From positions 48,113-112,112 of the forward strand of contig CAJTRZ010000008.1 in NCBI GenBank assembly GCA_910578975.1: a DNA stretch of 64,000 nucleotides. The letters run 5' to 3'. Of this stretch, positions 21,456-29,972 are shown piece after piece (position 1 is the stretch's first letter; each line of letters begins with the position of its first letter). A program made the translations under genes and the position numbers. The notes below the pieces were generated by a model, which saw only the letters and a program-made list of their open reading frames with translations, did not search any database and was not told the origin of the DNA. Source of the DNA: an uncultured Eubacterium sp. (lineage in GTDB: Bacteria > Bacillota > Clostridia > Lachnospirales > Lachnospiraceae).

Positions 21456-22526
21456 CTACTCTATTTTTTCTTGTTCGACAATTTCTTTCAAGGCATGATA
21501 CAGCTTGTCCATCTCCTCATCTGTTCCAATTGTAACTCTCAAATAATTGTCTATACGTGGTTTATTAAAATATCGTACAAAAATATTTCTTTTCTTTAAT
21601 TCTTCAAAAATTATTTCAGCTCTTATCGTATTGTGTTTTACAAATAAAAAATTCGTTTTTGAATCGGTAAACGTAAAACCTAATTCTGTCATTTTCACTT
21701 TTGTTTCTTCTCTTGTCTTTAGAATTTTTGCAACAATCTCCCTGAAATACGCATCATCTTTTATTGCTGCTACTCCTGCATCAATACTTGTCATATTCAT
21801 TGTATAAGAATTATATGAAAATTTTACTGATTTTAATGCAGCAATCAATTTCTCATTACCAATAGCATATCCGATACGCATACCAGCCATAGCTCTTGAT
21901 TTCGAATATGTACGTACTACTAAAAGATTATCATATTTATTTGTTAGCTCTAACGCTGTTACATCACCAAAATCTGCATATGCTTCATCCACAATCACAA
22001 CGACATCCTGATTTTCTTTTACGATATCTTCGATAGCTCCCAGTTTCATTTCCACCGCTGTTGGTGCATTTGGATTCGGAAAAATAATCCCTCCGTTTTC
22101 CCCGATATAGTCCTCTTTTACAATTTCAAAATTATGATTTAACGGTTTTGTAGCATAATCAATCTGAAATAAATCTGCCCACACATCATAAAATGAATAG
22201 GTTATATCTGGAAAAACAATCGGTTTATCAGAATTAAAAAACGTCAAAAATGCCATTCCAATTACATCATCAGAACCTACACCTACAAATATCTGATTGC
22301 AATCTACCTGATAATACTCTGCAATCGCTTCAACCAATTCTGTAGCATCCGGATCCGGATATAATCTAAGCCGTTCTTTATTCCCACTGTTTAAAGCCTT
22401 CTCTACCATCGGCGATGGCGGATACGGACATTCATTTGTATTTAACTTCACCACATTTGGGACCTTTGGCTGCTCGCCTGGTATATATGGGGTTACTTTT
22501 CTAATGTTCTTTTCCCACTCGCTCAT
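21456..22526 (-). CDS. hisC: Histidinol-phosphate aminotransferase
   Basis: This 356-residue fold-type I PLP aminotransferase matches HisC, which converts imidazole-acetol phosphate to histidinol phosphate in histidine synthesis. The N-terminal KLNTNECPYPPSP motif is typical. D180-EAYADF is the PLP-ring-binding aspartate region. K209 in TYSKSRAMAGMRIGY is the Schiff-base lysine with the usual following arginine. A GGAGG site lies 5-6 nt ahead of the ATG. The start overlaps the vanZ-like stop by 26 bp, which suggests translational coupling. No other his gene is nearby, so this is an orphan hisC. HisC-type enzymes may also act on aromatic amino acids, so a second role is possible. Confidence 0.92.
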   Translation of the reverse strand: MSEWEKNIRKVTPYIPGEQPKVPNVVKLNTNECPYPPSPMVEKALNSGNKERLRLYPDPDATELVEAIAEYYQVDCNQIFVGVGSDDVIGMAFLTFFNSDKPIVFPDITYSFYDVWADLFQIDYATKPLNHNFEIVKEDYIGENGGIIFPNPNAPTAVEMKLGAIEDIVKENQDVVVIVDEAYADFGDVTALELTNKYDNLLVVRTYSKSRAMAGMRIGYAIGNEKLIAALKSVKFSYNSYTMNMTSIDAGVAAIKDDAYFREIVAKILKTREETKVKMTELGFTFTDSKTNFLFVKHNTIRAEIIFEELKKRNIFVRYFNKPRIDNYLRVTIGTDEEMDKLYHALKEIVEQEKIE

Positions 22527-23022
22527 TTTTCCTCCTAATAATCATCCATAATATAATTATCACGCCTGCTCCTGCAAGCCCTCCCATTGTATCAATTATC
22601 ACATCCATAACTTTCGGGCTTCTTCCATCCACAAAACCCTGATGCAGTTCATCTGTTGCTGCATAAACCAAACATATTACCGTTGGAATCATTACTATCA
22701 GAAAATTTTTCATATTTCGTATTTTTTTAAAAGATAATAACAGCAGACTCCATAGTACTGACAATATCCCATACTCACCAAAATGTCCTGTTTTTCTAAC
22801 GACAAAACTAACCTTATTAAAAATCACATTCTGCTTATCCATGGAAAGATTACTATATTCTGGTTCAATGATACAAACAACCTTCATAGTAATTTCATCA
22901 CTAAAAGAACTGGATTCAACTCCATCTGCTGCCGAAAAACCAAATATTATAATCATCCACCAAAGGATAAGAGCAATAAGAAAACCTCTTACTGCCCATC
23001 TTATCACTATTTTCATATTCAT
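22501..23022 (-). CDS. VanZ family membrane protein
   Basis: The 173-residue product has about four transmembrane segments: residues 12-30, about 85-100, 105-122 and 145-165. It contains the VanZ-family signatures RKTGHFGEYGIL near residue 74 and DELHQGFVDGRSPKVMDV near residue 124. VanZ-like proteins are found in cell-envelope contexts, and the founder gives low-level teicoplanin resistance by an unknown mechanism, so the function here is not known. It begins directly at the glmM stop (TAA followed by ATG) and overlaps hisC. The position next to glmM fits a cell-wall-related role, but that is inference. Confidence 0.85.
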   Translation of the reverse strand: MNMKIVIRWAVRGFLIALILWWMIIIFGFSAADGVESSSFSDEITMKVVCIIEPEYSNLSMDKQNVIFNKVSFVVRKTGHFGEYGILSVLWSLLLLSFKKIRNMKNFLIVMIPTVICLVYAATDELHQGFVDGRSPKVMDVIIDTMGGLAGAGVIIILWMIIRRKNERVGKEH

Positions 23023-24366
23023 TTACACTGCATGACCTCTTCTTTTAATCACTTCGATGACCTGATCTACATATTTCTCAGCCAGTAAATCAGTTTTTGC
23101 CTCAACCATTACTCGGATGACCGGCTCTGTTCCACTCTCTCTCAAGAGAATACGTCCATCTCCTCCTAATATTTCAGCTACCTTTGCCACCTCTGCCTGA
23201 ACCTCTTCGTCAGCCCTTGCCTCCGGCTTACTGATGACTTTAATATTCTTCAGACACTGTGGATATATTGTCACCGGACTGGTTAATTCCGACATCTTCT
23301 TTTTAGAAGAAATCATAACCTCCATCATTTTAATAGATGTCAGAATACCATCGCCTGTTGTAGCATACTTGCTAAAAATAATATGCCCTGACTGCTCTCC
23401 GCCTAAGCGATAGTCATTCTTTCTCATACAATCATAAACATATTTATCACCTACATCTGTCTTCTCATAATTAATTCCTACAGCATCAAAAGCTTTATAG
23501 AGACCAATATTCGACATAATCGTAGTTACAACAGTATTATTATCTAACTCTCCATTCTGTTTCAGATACACACCACCTATATAGAGAATCAAATCACCAT
23601 CTACGATATTGCCCTGCTCATCCACACACAAACATCTGTCAGCATCACCATCATATGCAAAACCTACATCAAGATGTTTTTCCTTAACAAACTTCTGTAA
23701 AACTTCAATATGTGTAGACCCACATTCATTATTAATGTTTATTCCATTCGGCTCGTTATTAATAACAAAAGTCTCAGCTCCCAAAGCATCAAAAACACTC
23801 TTTGCAATTGCTGAAGCACTACCATTAGAACAATCTAATCCTACACGCATATTTCTATAAGAATGTTTTGCAAGAGTCATGAGATATCCCATATATCTGT
23901 TTCGTCCCGCAAAATAATCAATGGTTCTTCCGATCTTATCCCCTGTAGCATAAGGAATAGAATCAAAATCATCATCAAGATATTTCTCGACCTCATCAAT
24001 AATTTCTTGTTCCATCTTTTCGCCCTTGCCATTAATTAATTTCAATCCATTATCATAAAAAGGATTATGACTTGCCGAAATCATAATGCCACAATCAAAG
24101 TCTTCTGTTTTCACTACATAGGAAACGCTTGGTGTGGTAGTAACATGTAACAAATAAACATCTGCACCTGTAGATGTCAGTCCTGCAGATAAAGCATCTT
24201 CAAACATATAACTGCTTCTTCTTGTATCTTTCCCAATTGCTACAGAACATTTATGATATCTGCCATAATACCAGCCTAAAAACCTGCCTACTTTAAATGC
24301 GTGCATTGCTGTTAAATTAACATTTGCCTCGCCTCTAAAACCATCAGTTCCAAAATATTTACCCAT
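23023..24366 (-). CDS. glmM: Phosphoglucosamine mutase
   Basis: The enzyme isomerises glucosamine-6-phosphate to glucosamine-1-phosphate on the way to UDP-GlcNAc, the precursor of peptidoglycan and surface glycans. It is 447 residues, the usual length. It starts MGKYFGTDGFRGEAN (GlmM N-terminal signature). S99 in the SASHNP motif is the catalytic phosphoserine. The metal loop DGDADR is near residue 241. The C-terminal RESGTEPVIRVM phosphate-binding loop is present. GGAGG precedes the ATG, and a TTGTAA-17-TATAAT promoter lies at 24429-24401. It leads the glmM-vanZ-hisC-mntP run. Confidence 0.96.
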   Translation of the reverse strand: MGKYFGTDGFRGEANVNLTAMHAFKVGRFLGWYYGRYHKCSVAIGKDTRRSSYMFEDALSAGLTSTGADVYLLHVTTTPSVSYVVKTEDFDCGIMISASHNPFYDNGLKLINGKGEKMEQEIIDEVEKYLDDDFDSIPYATGDKIGRTIDYFAGRNRYMGYLMTLAKHSYRNMRVGLDCSNGSASAIAKSVFDALGAETFVINNEPNGININNECGSTHIEVLQKFVKEKHLDVGFAYDGDADRCLCVDEQGNIVDGDLILYIGGVYLKQNGELDNNTVVTTIMSNIGLYKAFDAVGINYEKTDVGDKYVYDCMRKNDYRLGGEQSGHIIFSKYATTGDGILTSIKMMEVMISSKKKMSELTSPVTIYPQCLKNIKVISKPEARADEEVQAEVAKVAEILGGDGRILLRESGTEPVIRVMVEAKTDLLAEKYVDQVIEVIKRRGHAV

Positions 24367-24400
24367 TCTCTAATTCCTCCGTTCAGAATTCATCCAATTA

Positions 24401-24429
24401 ATTATATAATATTAAGGGGGGTTTTACAA
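24401..24429 (-). promoter_or_regulatory. Sigma-A-type promoter for glmM
   Basis: Leftward -35 TTGTAA (24429-24424), 17-nt spacer containing a run of six C, and -10 TATAAT (24406-24401). It is 35 nt upstream of the glmM ATG. Confidence 0.7.
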
Positions 24430-24559
24430 TGTTTTCCTAAAAATTGATTGACGGATATCGTCGCTAAAAGTCGACGGAAATTTCACACAAAAGAACCTGA
24501 TAATGTTATAATCAAGCAGTGGGTAATTACATATAACTTTTTTGGGGGAAGGTGAGAAT

Positions 24560-24742
24560 ATGAAAATTGCCGAAGATACGCTGTTATTACAAGAAACGGA
24601 ACAGCTGCTCATTGAGATTGAAGATTTACGGCAGGAATTAAATTACGAGCGGCAACAACACAAGCACTGGGAAGAACTTGCTATGTTATTTCACGATGCA
24701 CTTTGGAATGAATTGAAAAAAGTAAATCACAAAAAAGCATAG
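24560..24742 (+). CDS. Small coiled-coil protein of unknown function
   Basis: A 60-residue ORF starts at the ATG at 24560, preceded by a purine-rich GGGGGAAGGTGAG ribosome-binding site. An in-frame TTG at 24542 would place the start inside that site and is unlikely. The product starts MKIAEDTLLLQETEQ and is strongly charged. Leucines and isoleucines at heptad spacing through residues 8-32 (ETEQLLIEIEDLRQEL) predict an amphipathic or coiled-coil helix, followed by a His/Trp-containing segment. It has no signal peptide or transmembrane segment. It is divergent from glmM and is followed by a strong terminator, so it looks like a real single-gene unit. I do not recognise the family. Confidence 0.6.
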   Translation: MKIAEDTLLLQETEQLLIEIEDLRQELNYERQQHKHWEELAMLFHDALWNELKKVNHKKA

Positions 24743-24762
24743 AAAGTCTCTCCAAAAAAACA

Positions 24763-24833
24763 AAAGATAGAGGGAGATGATTTAAGAAATTATTTAACAG
24801 TTTCTTTGAAATCATCTACCTCTATTTTTTATT
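24763..24833. terminator. Bidirectional terminator between the small coiled-coil gene and the ABC exporter gene
   Basis: AGATAGAGG...CCTCTATTTTTT and ATGATTT...AAATCAT form a long interrupted stem with a T run on the right and an A run on the left. It can end both converging transcripts. The ABC gene's stop codon (24831-24829) lies inside it. Confidence 0.8.
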
Positions 24834-26529
24834 TTACTACACTATACAATCTCTTATTTTCTATAACAAACTCTCTATCACACACATCAAGTGCTGCTGC
24901 TTTATGCGTTATAATAATACATGTTTTCTGATTCAATGATTTAATTCTCTTCAAAACATTCTGCTCTGTCTTGGCATCCAGTGCTGAAGTTGCCTCATCC
25001 AGCAAAAGTATTGGTGCATTACTCAGCAACGCTCTGGCAATTGCCAGTCTCTGTGCCTGACCCTCAGAAATCCCCAATCCCTTTTCGCCTATCACTGTAT
25101 CAAGCCCCTCTGGAAGTGTCTGAACAAATTCTTTAATATCACTAATCTCTAACGCCTCATTGATTTCTTCTTCTGTTGCACAAGGATTAATCAGCAGAAT
25201 ATTCTCTCTCAGCGTTCCGCTAAAAAGATAATTTCCCTGAGGTACATATGAAAATAGTCCTCTCGTGTCAGGACCTGCCTCCACATATTCTCCATTATCC
25301 TTGTACAATCGGATATGCCCGGAACCTGGCTGAAACACACCAAGCAACATCTTCATAAGTGTACTCTTGCCAATACCGGAAATGCCTCTGATTGCCACAA
25401 AATCTCCTTTATGAAACCATGCCTCTCCTTCTTCCAGCACACTCTCTCTTCCATAATTAAACTGAATCCCCTCAAATGCTGCTTTCTGAAAACATTCATA
25501 AAATGCTTTTACAGATATAGGTTCTCCGGAATTTTCTTCTACTTCAATATCTTCTATTTCCATAATCCGCTCAGCAGAAGCCAATATGGAATAGTACTGC
25601 GGCACTATCTTTGTAATGTTTACAAACGGTGTCTGTATCTGGGATATCAACTGCAAGACTGCTGTAAGCGTTCCATATGTCATTGTATTTGCGCACACCT
25701 TTAATGCACACCAGACAAGTGCCAGCAGATATCCCATATTAAAGACAAATGAAAATCCTGCATTGGCACAAATACTAATACGTCTGCGCTTCATCTTTGC
25801 ATTATAATTTATAATCTGAAGTTCATCGCCCTTTTTCCCAAAAGACTCTTCGACTCCGAAAGTTTTTACTACTAATATGCTCTCGATAGCCTCCTGAAAA
25901 AATGAACGAACTCTTCCATCAGTCTCCTGAACTTCTTTATGTAAACTTTTTAATTTTCCCCGAAACAGCAGTGTGACAGCCGATATCACAATGCCTGCAA
26001 CAATAAATACCATTGTAAACTTCCAGTCAAAAATAATCAGCACTGCAAAAGCTCCTACAAACTGCGTTATAAAATAAAGCATATTAGGAACAATGGTAGT
26101 AATCCCGTCAGTCACAATTTTAATATCACTTGTCATTCGGTTCATTAGTTCACCACTATGATAAGAATTTATCCTGTCATACTTTTTTGATAATATTTTA
26201 TTAAATAAACTTGTTCGCATCTGCATTTCCATAGAAGCCTGAACCTTAATTGTAAGGCTTTGCGCAAATATCCTAAGAAAAAGTCTTCCTGAAATAATTA
26301 GCAATATCGCTATACCAAATAAAATAATCAGATTTCGGTAATGAACAAATTCCAAATCTGTCTTTGCATTCGCCGCTTTCTGTGCAGCATCTATCGCATA
26401 TTTACTAACCAACGCCAGACCTGTACTCACCAATGCTAAAATCATATTTGATATACTTAAAATAATAATTTTAGGTATTTGTTTTTTCCCATTTTTAATT
26501 ATCCAGCATAAACTGTTTGAATCTTTCAT
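24829..26529 (-). CDS. ABC exporter, fused permease and ATPase
   Basis: This 566-residue half-transporter has an N-terminal six-helix type 1 exporter domain (about residues 15-310) and a C-terminal nucleotide-binding domain. Walker A GISGIGKSTL is at 382-391. The signature is ISEGQAQR at 487-494, a variant of LSGGQ. Walker B and D-loop ILLLDEATSALD is at about 507-518, and the switch histidine is in IITHK. There is no N-terminal C39 peptidase domain of the bacteriocin-exporter kind. It is the last gene of the operon with the S26-like peptidase, PqqD, kinase and nucleotidyltransferase, and it abuts the peptidase gene without a gap. It most likely exports the product of that cassette. The substrate (peptide, glycan or lipid) cannot be told from sequence. 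Confidence 0.88.
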   Translation of the reverse strand: MKDSNSLCWIIKNGKKQIPKIIILSISNMILALVSTGLALVSKYAIDAAQKAANAKTDLEFVHYRNLIILFGIAILLIISGRLFLRIFAQSLTIKVQASMEMQMRTSLFNKILSKKYDRINSYHSGELMNRMTSDIKIVTDGITTIVPNMLYFITQFVGAFAVLIIFDWKFTMVFIVAGIVISAVTLLFRGKLKSLHKEVQETDGRVRSFFQEAIESILVVKTFGVEESFGKKGDELQIINYNAKMKRRRISICANAGFSFVFNMGYLLALVWCALKVCANTMTYGTLTAVLQLISQIQTPFVNITKIVPQYYSILASAERIMEIEDIEVEENSGEPISVKAFYECFQKAAFEGIQFNYGRESVLEEGEAWFHKGDFVAIRGISGIGKSTLMKMLLGVFQPGSGHIRLYKDNGEYVEAGPDTRGLFSYVPQGNYLFSGTLRENILLINPCATEEEINEALEISDIKEFVQTLPEGLDTVIGEKGLGISEGQAQRLAIARALLSNAPILLLDEATSALDAKTEQNVLKRIKSLNQKTCIIITHKAAALDVCDREFVIENKRLYSVVK

Positions 26530-27000
26530 CTACTTCTTCCTTAATACTTTTCTCTTAATCTTACCTGCAGTACGTCTTAAAATTTTATAACACATTCTAA
26601 TATACACTGTGTTGGTCCAAAGTAAAGAATATAATTTATAAGTTTTTTCTGTCATATTATATGACTTTCCATCTCTTTGAAATGCAGAAACAACTCCAAT
26701 AATCTGCTCTTGTGCAATATTATATTCATTCATATATTGGTTATCACCACGCATAACATAATACTGTCCACGTCTACCGACCAGTCTGTGCAACACATAT
26801 TGCCCATTTTGCCTCTGGTAAAAAATAATGCTGTATTTCTTTAAAGGAAAATGGGGTTTCGTCAAAGTAACTGTATCCTTATTGCTTCGAAACAGAGGGC
26901 GCATACTATTGCCTTTTGGCGTGAAAACTACTTTTCCGCCATGTTCCACTTGTTCTTTCATAATAGGTGCTATTTCATCTATAGAAACTAACTTATTCAA
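26530..27000 (-). CDS. S24/S26-like (signal peptidase type) protease without membrane anchor
   Basis: The ORF can extend to a TTG at 27018. The better start is the TTG at 27000, which overlaps the pqqD stop and has GTGAGG 6 nt ahead, giving 156 residues. The motif PKGNSMRPLF carries the nucleophile serine (S32 in this numbering). VLHRLVG places a histidine (H71) where bacterial type I signal peptidases have lysine, as in the SipW/Sec11 branch. MRGDN (D86) matches the conserved GDN box. No N-terminal transmembrane helix is seen, which is unusual for a signal peptidase; the C-terminus is strongly basic. The cassette setting suggests processing of a peptide or protein partner, which is inference. 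Confidence 0.75.
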   Translation of the reverse strand: MNKLVSIDEIAPIMKEQVEHGGKVVFTPKGNSMRPLFRSNKDTVTLTKPHFPLKKYSIIFYQRQNGQYVLHRLVGRRGQYYVMRGDNQYMNEYNIAQEQIIGVVSAFQRDGKSYNMTEKTYKLYSLLWTNTVYIRMCYKILRRTAGKIKRKVLRKK

Positions 27001-27256
27001 ACAAATCCTCACTTTCAACTTTTAAAATAAACGCTTCTACATCCTTAACAGCTAAATCTCTGTCAATCCCATATTCTGCAATCAGATCATCAATCAAATT
27101 CTCTTTACTTGTTCCTTCTATCAATCTTTCAAATAAAAAGGCTCCTGTATCATTTAAGCTCATCATTCCATTAAAATCTAAGGTTGCCTGTCCAATAGGA
27201 ACAACCACATTATTTCCCGCTACATTTCTTAATATAAAACCTTCTTTAATCTTCAT
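26993..27256 (-). CDS. PqqD family protein (RiPP recognition element-like)
   Basis: An 87-residue winged-helix-like protein: MKIKEGFILRNVAGNNVVVP forms the beta-rich start, then SLNDTGAFLFERLIEGTSKENLIDD (written here by parts: SLNDTGAFLFERL near residue 34) and a C-terminal acidic helix. This is the PqqD/RRE pattern, a module that binds leader peptides of ribosomally made, modified peptides and hands them to tailoring enzymes. AGGAG lies ahead of the ATG, which follows the kinase stop directly. No radical SAM partner (PqqE type) is present here. The neighbouring kinase and nucleotidyltransferase resemble the K and N tailoring genes of paeninodin-type lasso clusters, so a peptide-binding role is plausible but unproven. 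Confidence 0.8.
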   Translation of the reverse strand: MKIKEGFILRNVAGNNVVVPIGQATLDFNGMMSLNDTGAFLFERLIEGTSKENLIDDLIAEYGIDRDLAVKDVEAFILKVESEDLFE

Positions 27257-28006
27257 TTATACTCTCCTAATCTTTTCATATGCAGTGATAACTGCATCAT
27301 CACTTATATTACAGCCCATTTTATATATTGGATTATGTGTTAAAACCTGTCCAATTTTTTCTAAAGCCAGATCCATTTTATCTGCTGTTTTTAAAGATCT
27401 TACCGTCTGTCTGAAAAACAAAGGAATTGCCTCCTTTACATCCAGAGGTTCTATCCAATTATTCTCTGAGCGTTCGAGAAAAACAATTGCACCCAATTTT
27501 ACTCTGGTGTTTACATTAATATTATGCTTTCCACTCCACGGTGTCCCATAGACATACCATTCACCCTCTTCAAATCTCAGAGACGGCTTATCATCATTTA
27601 TAATAAATGCCTTGTCCCCAAAATGTTTCAGCCATAACTCAGTATGTGTTGACTTCCCTGTACCACTATTCGCTGAAAACAAATATGCATAACCATCTAC
27701 TACAACAGCGGAAGAATGCAGCATGCACCCATTGTGTTCCAACAAAAATCTATGAAAAAGGCTGCCTGTATATATATACTCTATTGTTGTATAATTAGAA
27801 TGCGGCATATACTCTTTATAAATCTGTTCGTAAAAATCATGACCAAAGTCAATAACCCCATCTGCTTCCTCTTCCTGCCAATCTGTATCTGCCCGATATG
27901 GTATAGCCCTCTTCATCGTTTCCTGATGATATGTTGTCATCAGTATTTTTAAACCTGCAATATCATATCTTTCTTTTACAATTGTCAATCTTGGATCATC
28001 GTTCAT
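27257..28006 (-). CDS. HPr kinase-like P-loop kinase
   Basis: The 249-residue protein has an HprK/PEPCK-like core. LHSSAVVVDGYAYLF leads into the P-loop SANSGTGKSTHTE (GTGKST at 115-120), followed by NDDKPSLR and GTPWSGK, both conserved in this kinase family. Known relatives include the PadeK/ThcoK kinases that phosphorylate the C-terminal serine of lasso peptides, and ScmC-type proteins found next to PqqD. It lacks the N-terminal domain of true HPr kinase/phosphorylase and is not next to ptsH, so it is unlikely to be the catabolite-control enzyme. Its start overlaps the nucleotidyltransferase gene by 11 bp, so the two are probably translationally coupled. The substrate is unknown. Confidence 0.8.
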   Translation of the reverse strand: MNDDPRLTIVKERYDIAGLKILMTTYHQETMKRAIPYRADTDWQEEEADGVIDFGHDFYEQIYKEYMPHSNYTTIEYIYTGSLFHRFLLEHNGCMLHSSAVVVDGYAYLFSANSGTGKSTHTELWLKHFGDKAFIINDDKPSLRFEEGEWYVYGTPWSGKHNINVNTRVKLGAIVFLERSENNWIEPLDVKEAIPLFFRQTVRSLKTADKMDLALEKIGQVLTHNPIYKMGCNISDDAVITAYEKIRRV

Positions 28007-29180
28007 TTTCTAACCCCATCATTTCTAATATATTTTTTTGAATATCATTCGCTTTATTTCCCTGTTCCAGCTTTCTCAACCATTTTAATATTCCGCCACG
28101 CTCTCTTGCATTTCTTATAAATCGTTCTAAGTATGCAACAGGTAGTAAAACAGCTGGCTTTTCTTTAAACCATAAACTGTACTCCCGCATATGACAATAA
28201 GAAGGAAATGCCCATCTGAATATTTTTATTAAGCCACTTCCCTGCTGTTTGGAAATCTGTACAGAATCTCTTAAAATCGTGTCATGCCCAAATACGCCGC
28301 CTGAAATGATATACGTTTCTACAGCTTCCATATTCTTCGAATCATAATTCGTTTTTCCTGTCTCTACTCCAAACCATGTCCTGCAAATAGTATAAAGATT
28401 CATGGCAAACTTCTCAAGATGCATTCTTTCTAAATCACCCCATAACATTTCCATGTTTATCTCTTGCCTGTAAAATTCCATCAACACTGCTAAATCCGTT
28501 ATCATTCTGACTCCACAGCCACCTTCACAAAAGTGTTTCGCCATATGATATATTGCATATACAACTTTATAATGCGGTGAAAACTCATACGTACATTCTT
28601 TCTGGTATACACTTTCATCAACAGCTTTTTTAAAATACTTTTCGTAATTAAAAGTTCTATTGAAACTACCTGCATATCCGATACTGGTATGAATCTCAAT
28701 AATTGTGTTCTTTATTTTATAGTAATGAACCTTATCATTGCTTTTTTCATATACGAATCTGCCTCCAAGTTCTGATAATATCCGATCCGCCTTTTCTAAA
28801 TCATTTGGGGATATAACCAAATCCATATCGCTCATAGTTCTAAATTCACTGTTCTTATAGCATTTTGCGTAAGACATCCCCTTAATAATAATATGTTTTA
28901 TTTTCTGTTGATTCAACTCCTTTAACACCAGTTCAAATACTGTGGTCCTTTTGGAATATATCATCATTTCCGTAAAAAAGCCTTTTTCGAATGTGTCTAA
29001 TATCTTCTGTGGAACATCTTTCTGATTCATCAGCGCACCATATATCAATCCCGTATTTTTGTGTAACTTACATAACTCCACCAGTATATTTTCTTCTATA
29101 CCAGACATATCTATTTTTTTATGAGTGTCTTTTATGCTGTTAGCAATCAATTGTATATATATACGCTCCGTCTGATTCAT
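27996..29180 (-). CDS. Nucleotidyltransferase family protein (NTP_transf_5 type)
   Basis: The protein is 394 residues from the ATG at 29180, chosen because GGGAG lies 9 nt ahead of it. An in-frame GTG at 29210 would fall in a hairpin with no ribosome-binding site. The core IKGMSYAKCYKNSEFRTMSD followed by MDLVI is the hallmark of the NTP_transf_5 group, where R...SDxDL carries the metal-binding aspartates. Such genes occur with capsule loci and with paeninodin-like lasso clusters (the N gene). It is the first gene after cpsD and is coupled to the kinase gene downstream. The likely reaction is transfer of a nucleotidyl group to a small molecule or peptide; the target is unknown. Confidence 0.8.
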   Translation of the reverse strand: MNQTERIYIQLIANSIKDTHKKIDMSGIEENILVELCKLHKNTGLIYGALMNQKDVPQKILDTFEKGFFTEMMIYSKRTTVFELVLKELNQQKIKHIIIKGMSYAKCYKNSEFRTMSDMDLVISPNDLEKADRILSELGGRFVYEKSNDKVHYYKIKNTIIEIHTSIGYAGSFNRTFNYEKYFKKAVDESVYQKECTYEFSPHYKVVYAIYHMAKHFCEGGCGVRMITDLAVLMEFYRQEINMEMLWGDLERMHLEKFAMNLYTICRTWFGVETGKTNYDSKNMEAVETYIISGGVFGHDTILRDSVQISKQQGSGLIKIFRWAFPSYCHMREYSLWFKEKPAVLLPVAYLERFIRNARERGGILKWLRKLEQGNKANDIQKNILEMMGLENER

Positions 29181-29205
29181 TTCTTCTTCGCTCCCATAAG
29201 TTAAT

Positions 29206-29235
29206 AACACCTATGTTCTTTCGTTCATAGGTGTC
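29206..29235. other. Hairpin between cpsD and the tailoring cassette
   Basis: ACACCTATG (29207-29215) and CATAGGTGT (29226-29234) form a perfect 9-bp stem with a 10-nt loop. There is no strong T run on either side, so it is more likely a partial terminator or RNA-processing/stability hairpin within the operon than a full stop. Confidence 0.6.
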
Positions 29236-29244
29236 GTTAAAATC

Positions 29245-29967
29245 TTATTTGTAATATTTATCATTACCATAGCCGTATCCGTACTTTCCTTTATAGTACT
29301 TGCCATAATATCCGCCATAGTAACTTCCCTTTCCTTCAGGGTCTACTTTATTTAGAACTGCTCCTAAAATTCTACAGCCTGATCTCTTAAGCTGTTCAAT
29401 CTGTTTTTGAGCATATTTGTAACTAACATTTGCCTGTGAAACTAAGAAAATCACTCCATCTGTCTGCTGTGCCACAATTGCCGGATCAATTACCTGTCCT
29501 ATTGGCGGTGTATCTATAACTACATAATCATATTCTTTTTTTGTTATCTCAACCAACGCAGTAAACTTTTCATTATTCAACAATTCTGCCGGATTTGGAG
29601 GAACTGGTCCTGATAAAATCATATCGAGATTCTCTACATTTGTCGTATATTTTACACTGTCTAACTCTTCCACTCCTGACAAATATTGTATAAGCCCTTT
29701 AATTGCTTTATTTATCTTATAGCGTCCTATCAATACAGACTTTCTAAGATCTGCATCGACAAATAAAACCTTTTTCCCTGTCTCTGCTATTGATACTGCA
29801 AGATTAAATGACACCATAGATTTTCCTTCATTCGGAACACAACTTGTGATGGAAATAACCTTGACATCATCTCCACAAAACTGAACATTCGTTCTCAATG
29901 TCTTATATGCCTCTTTTGTCTTAAAATCTAAATCTGAAATCTTATCTAAATTTACATTTAATAACAT
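29245..29967 (-). CDS. cpsD: Capsule tyrosine-protein kinase (CpsD/CapB family)
   Basis: A 240-residue BY-kinase cytoplasmic half. Walker A is SCVPNEGKS at 42-50, Walker A' is VLFVDADLR (D71), and Walker B is YVVIDTPP (D152). The last 27 residues are a Tyr/Gly/Lys-rich tail with eleven tyrosines, the autophosphorylation cluster. In Firmicutes this kinase works with the membrane adaptor CpsC and the phosphatase CpsB to control polysaccharide polymerisation and export. It lies 5 nt downstream of the cpsC stop. No capsule glycosyltransferases follow; the next genes are the nucleotidyltransferase-kinase-PqqD cassette. Confidence 0.93.
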   Translation of the reverse strand: MLLNVNLDKISDLDFKTKEAYKTLRTNVQFCGDDVKVISITSCVPNEGKSMVSFNLAVSIAETGKKVLFVDADLRKSVLIGRYKINKAIKGLIQYLSGVEELDSVKYTTNVENLDMILSGPVPPNPAELLNNEKFTALVEITKKEYDYVVIDTPPIGQVIDPAIVAQQTDGVIFLVSQANVSYKYAQKQIEQLKRSGCRILGAVLNKVDPEGKGSYYGGYYGKYYKGKYGYGYGNDKYYK

Positions 29968-29972
29968 AAGTC

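Noticed and set aside
24424..24612. Leftward 62-codon ORF overlapping the glmM upstream region
   Set aside because: It covers the glmM promoter and the small coiled-coil gene on the opposite strand and lacks a start signal.
27257..28006. Assignment of the kinase as true HPr kinase/phosphorylase (hprK)
   Set aside because: The N-terminal HprK domain is missing and the neighbours are PqqD and a nucleotidyltransferase, not lgt or phosphotransferase genes.
24829..29180. Calling the cassette a complete lasso peptide cluster
   Set aside because: No precursor peptide, asparagine-synthetase-like cyclase or transglutaminase-like B2 protease is present in the window.
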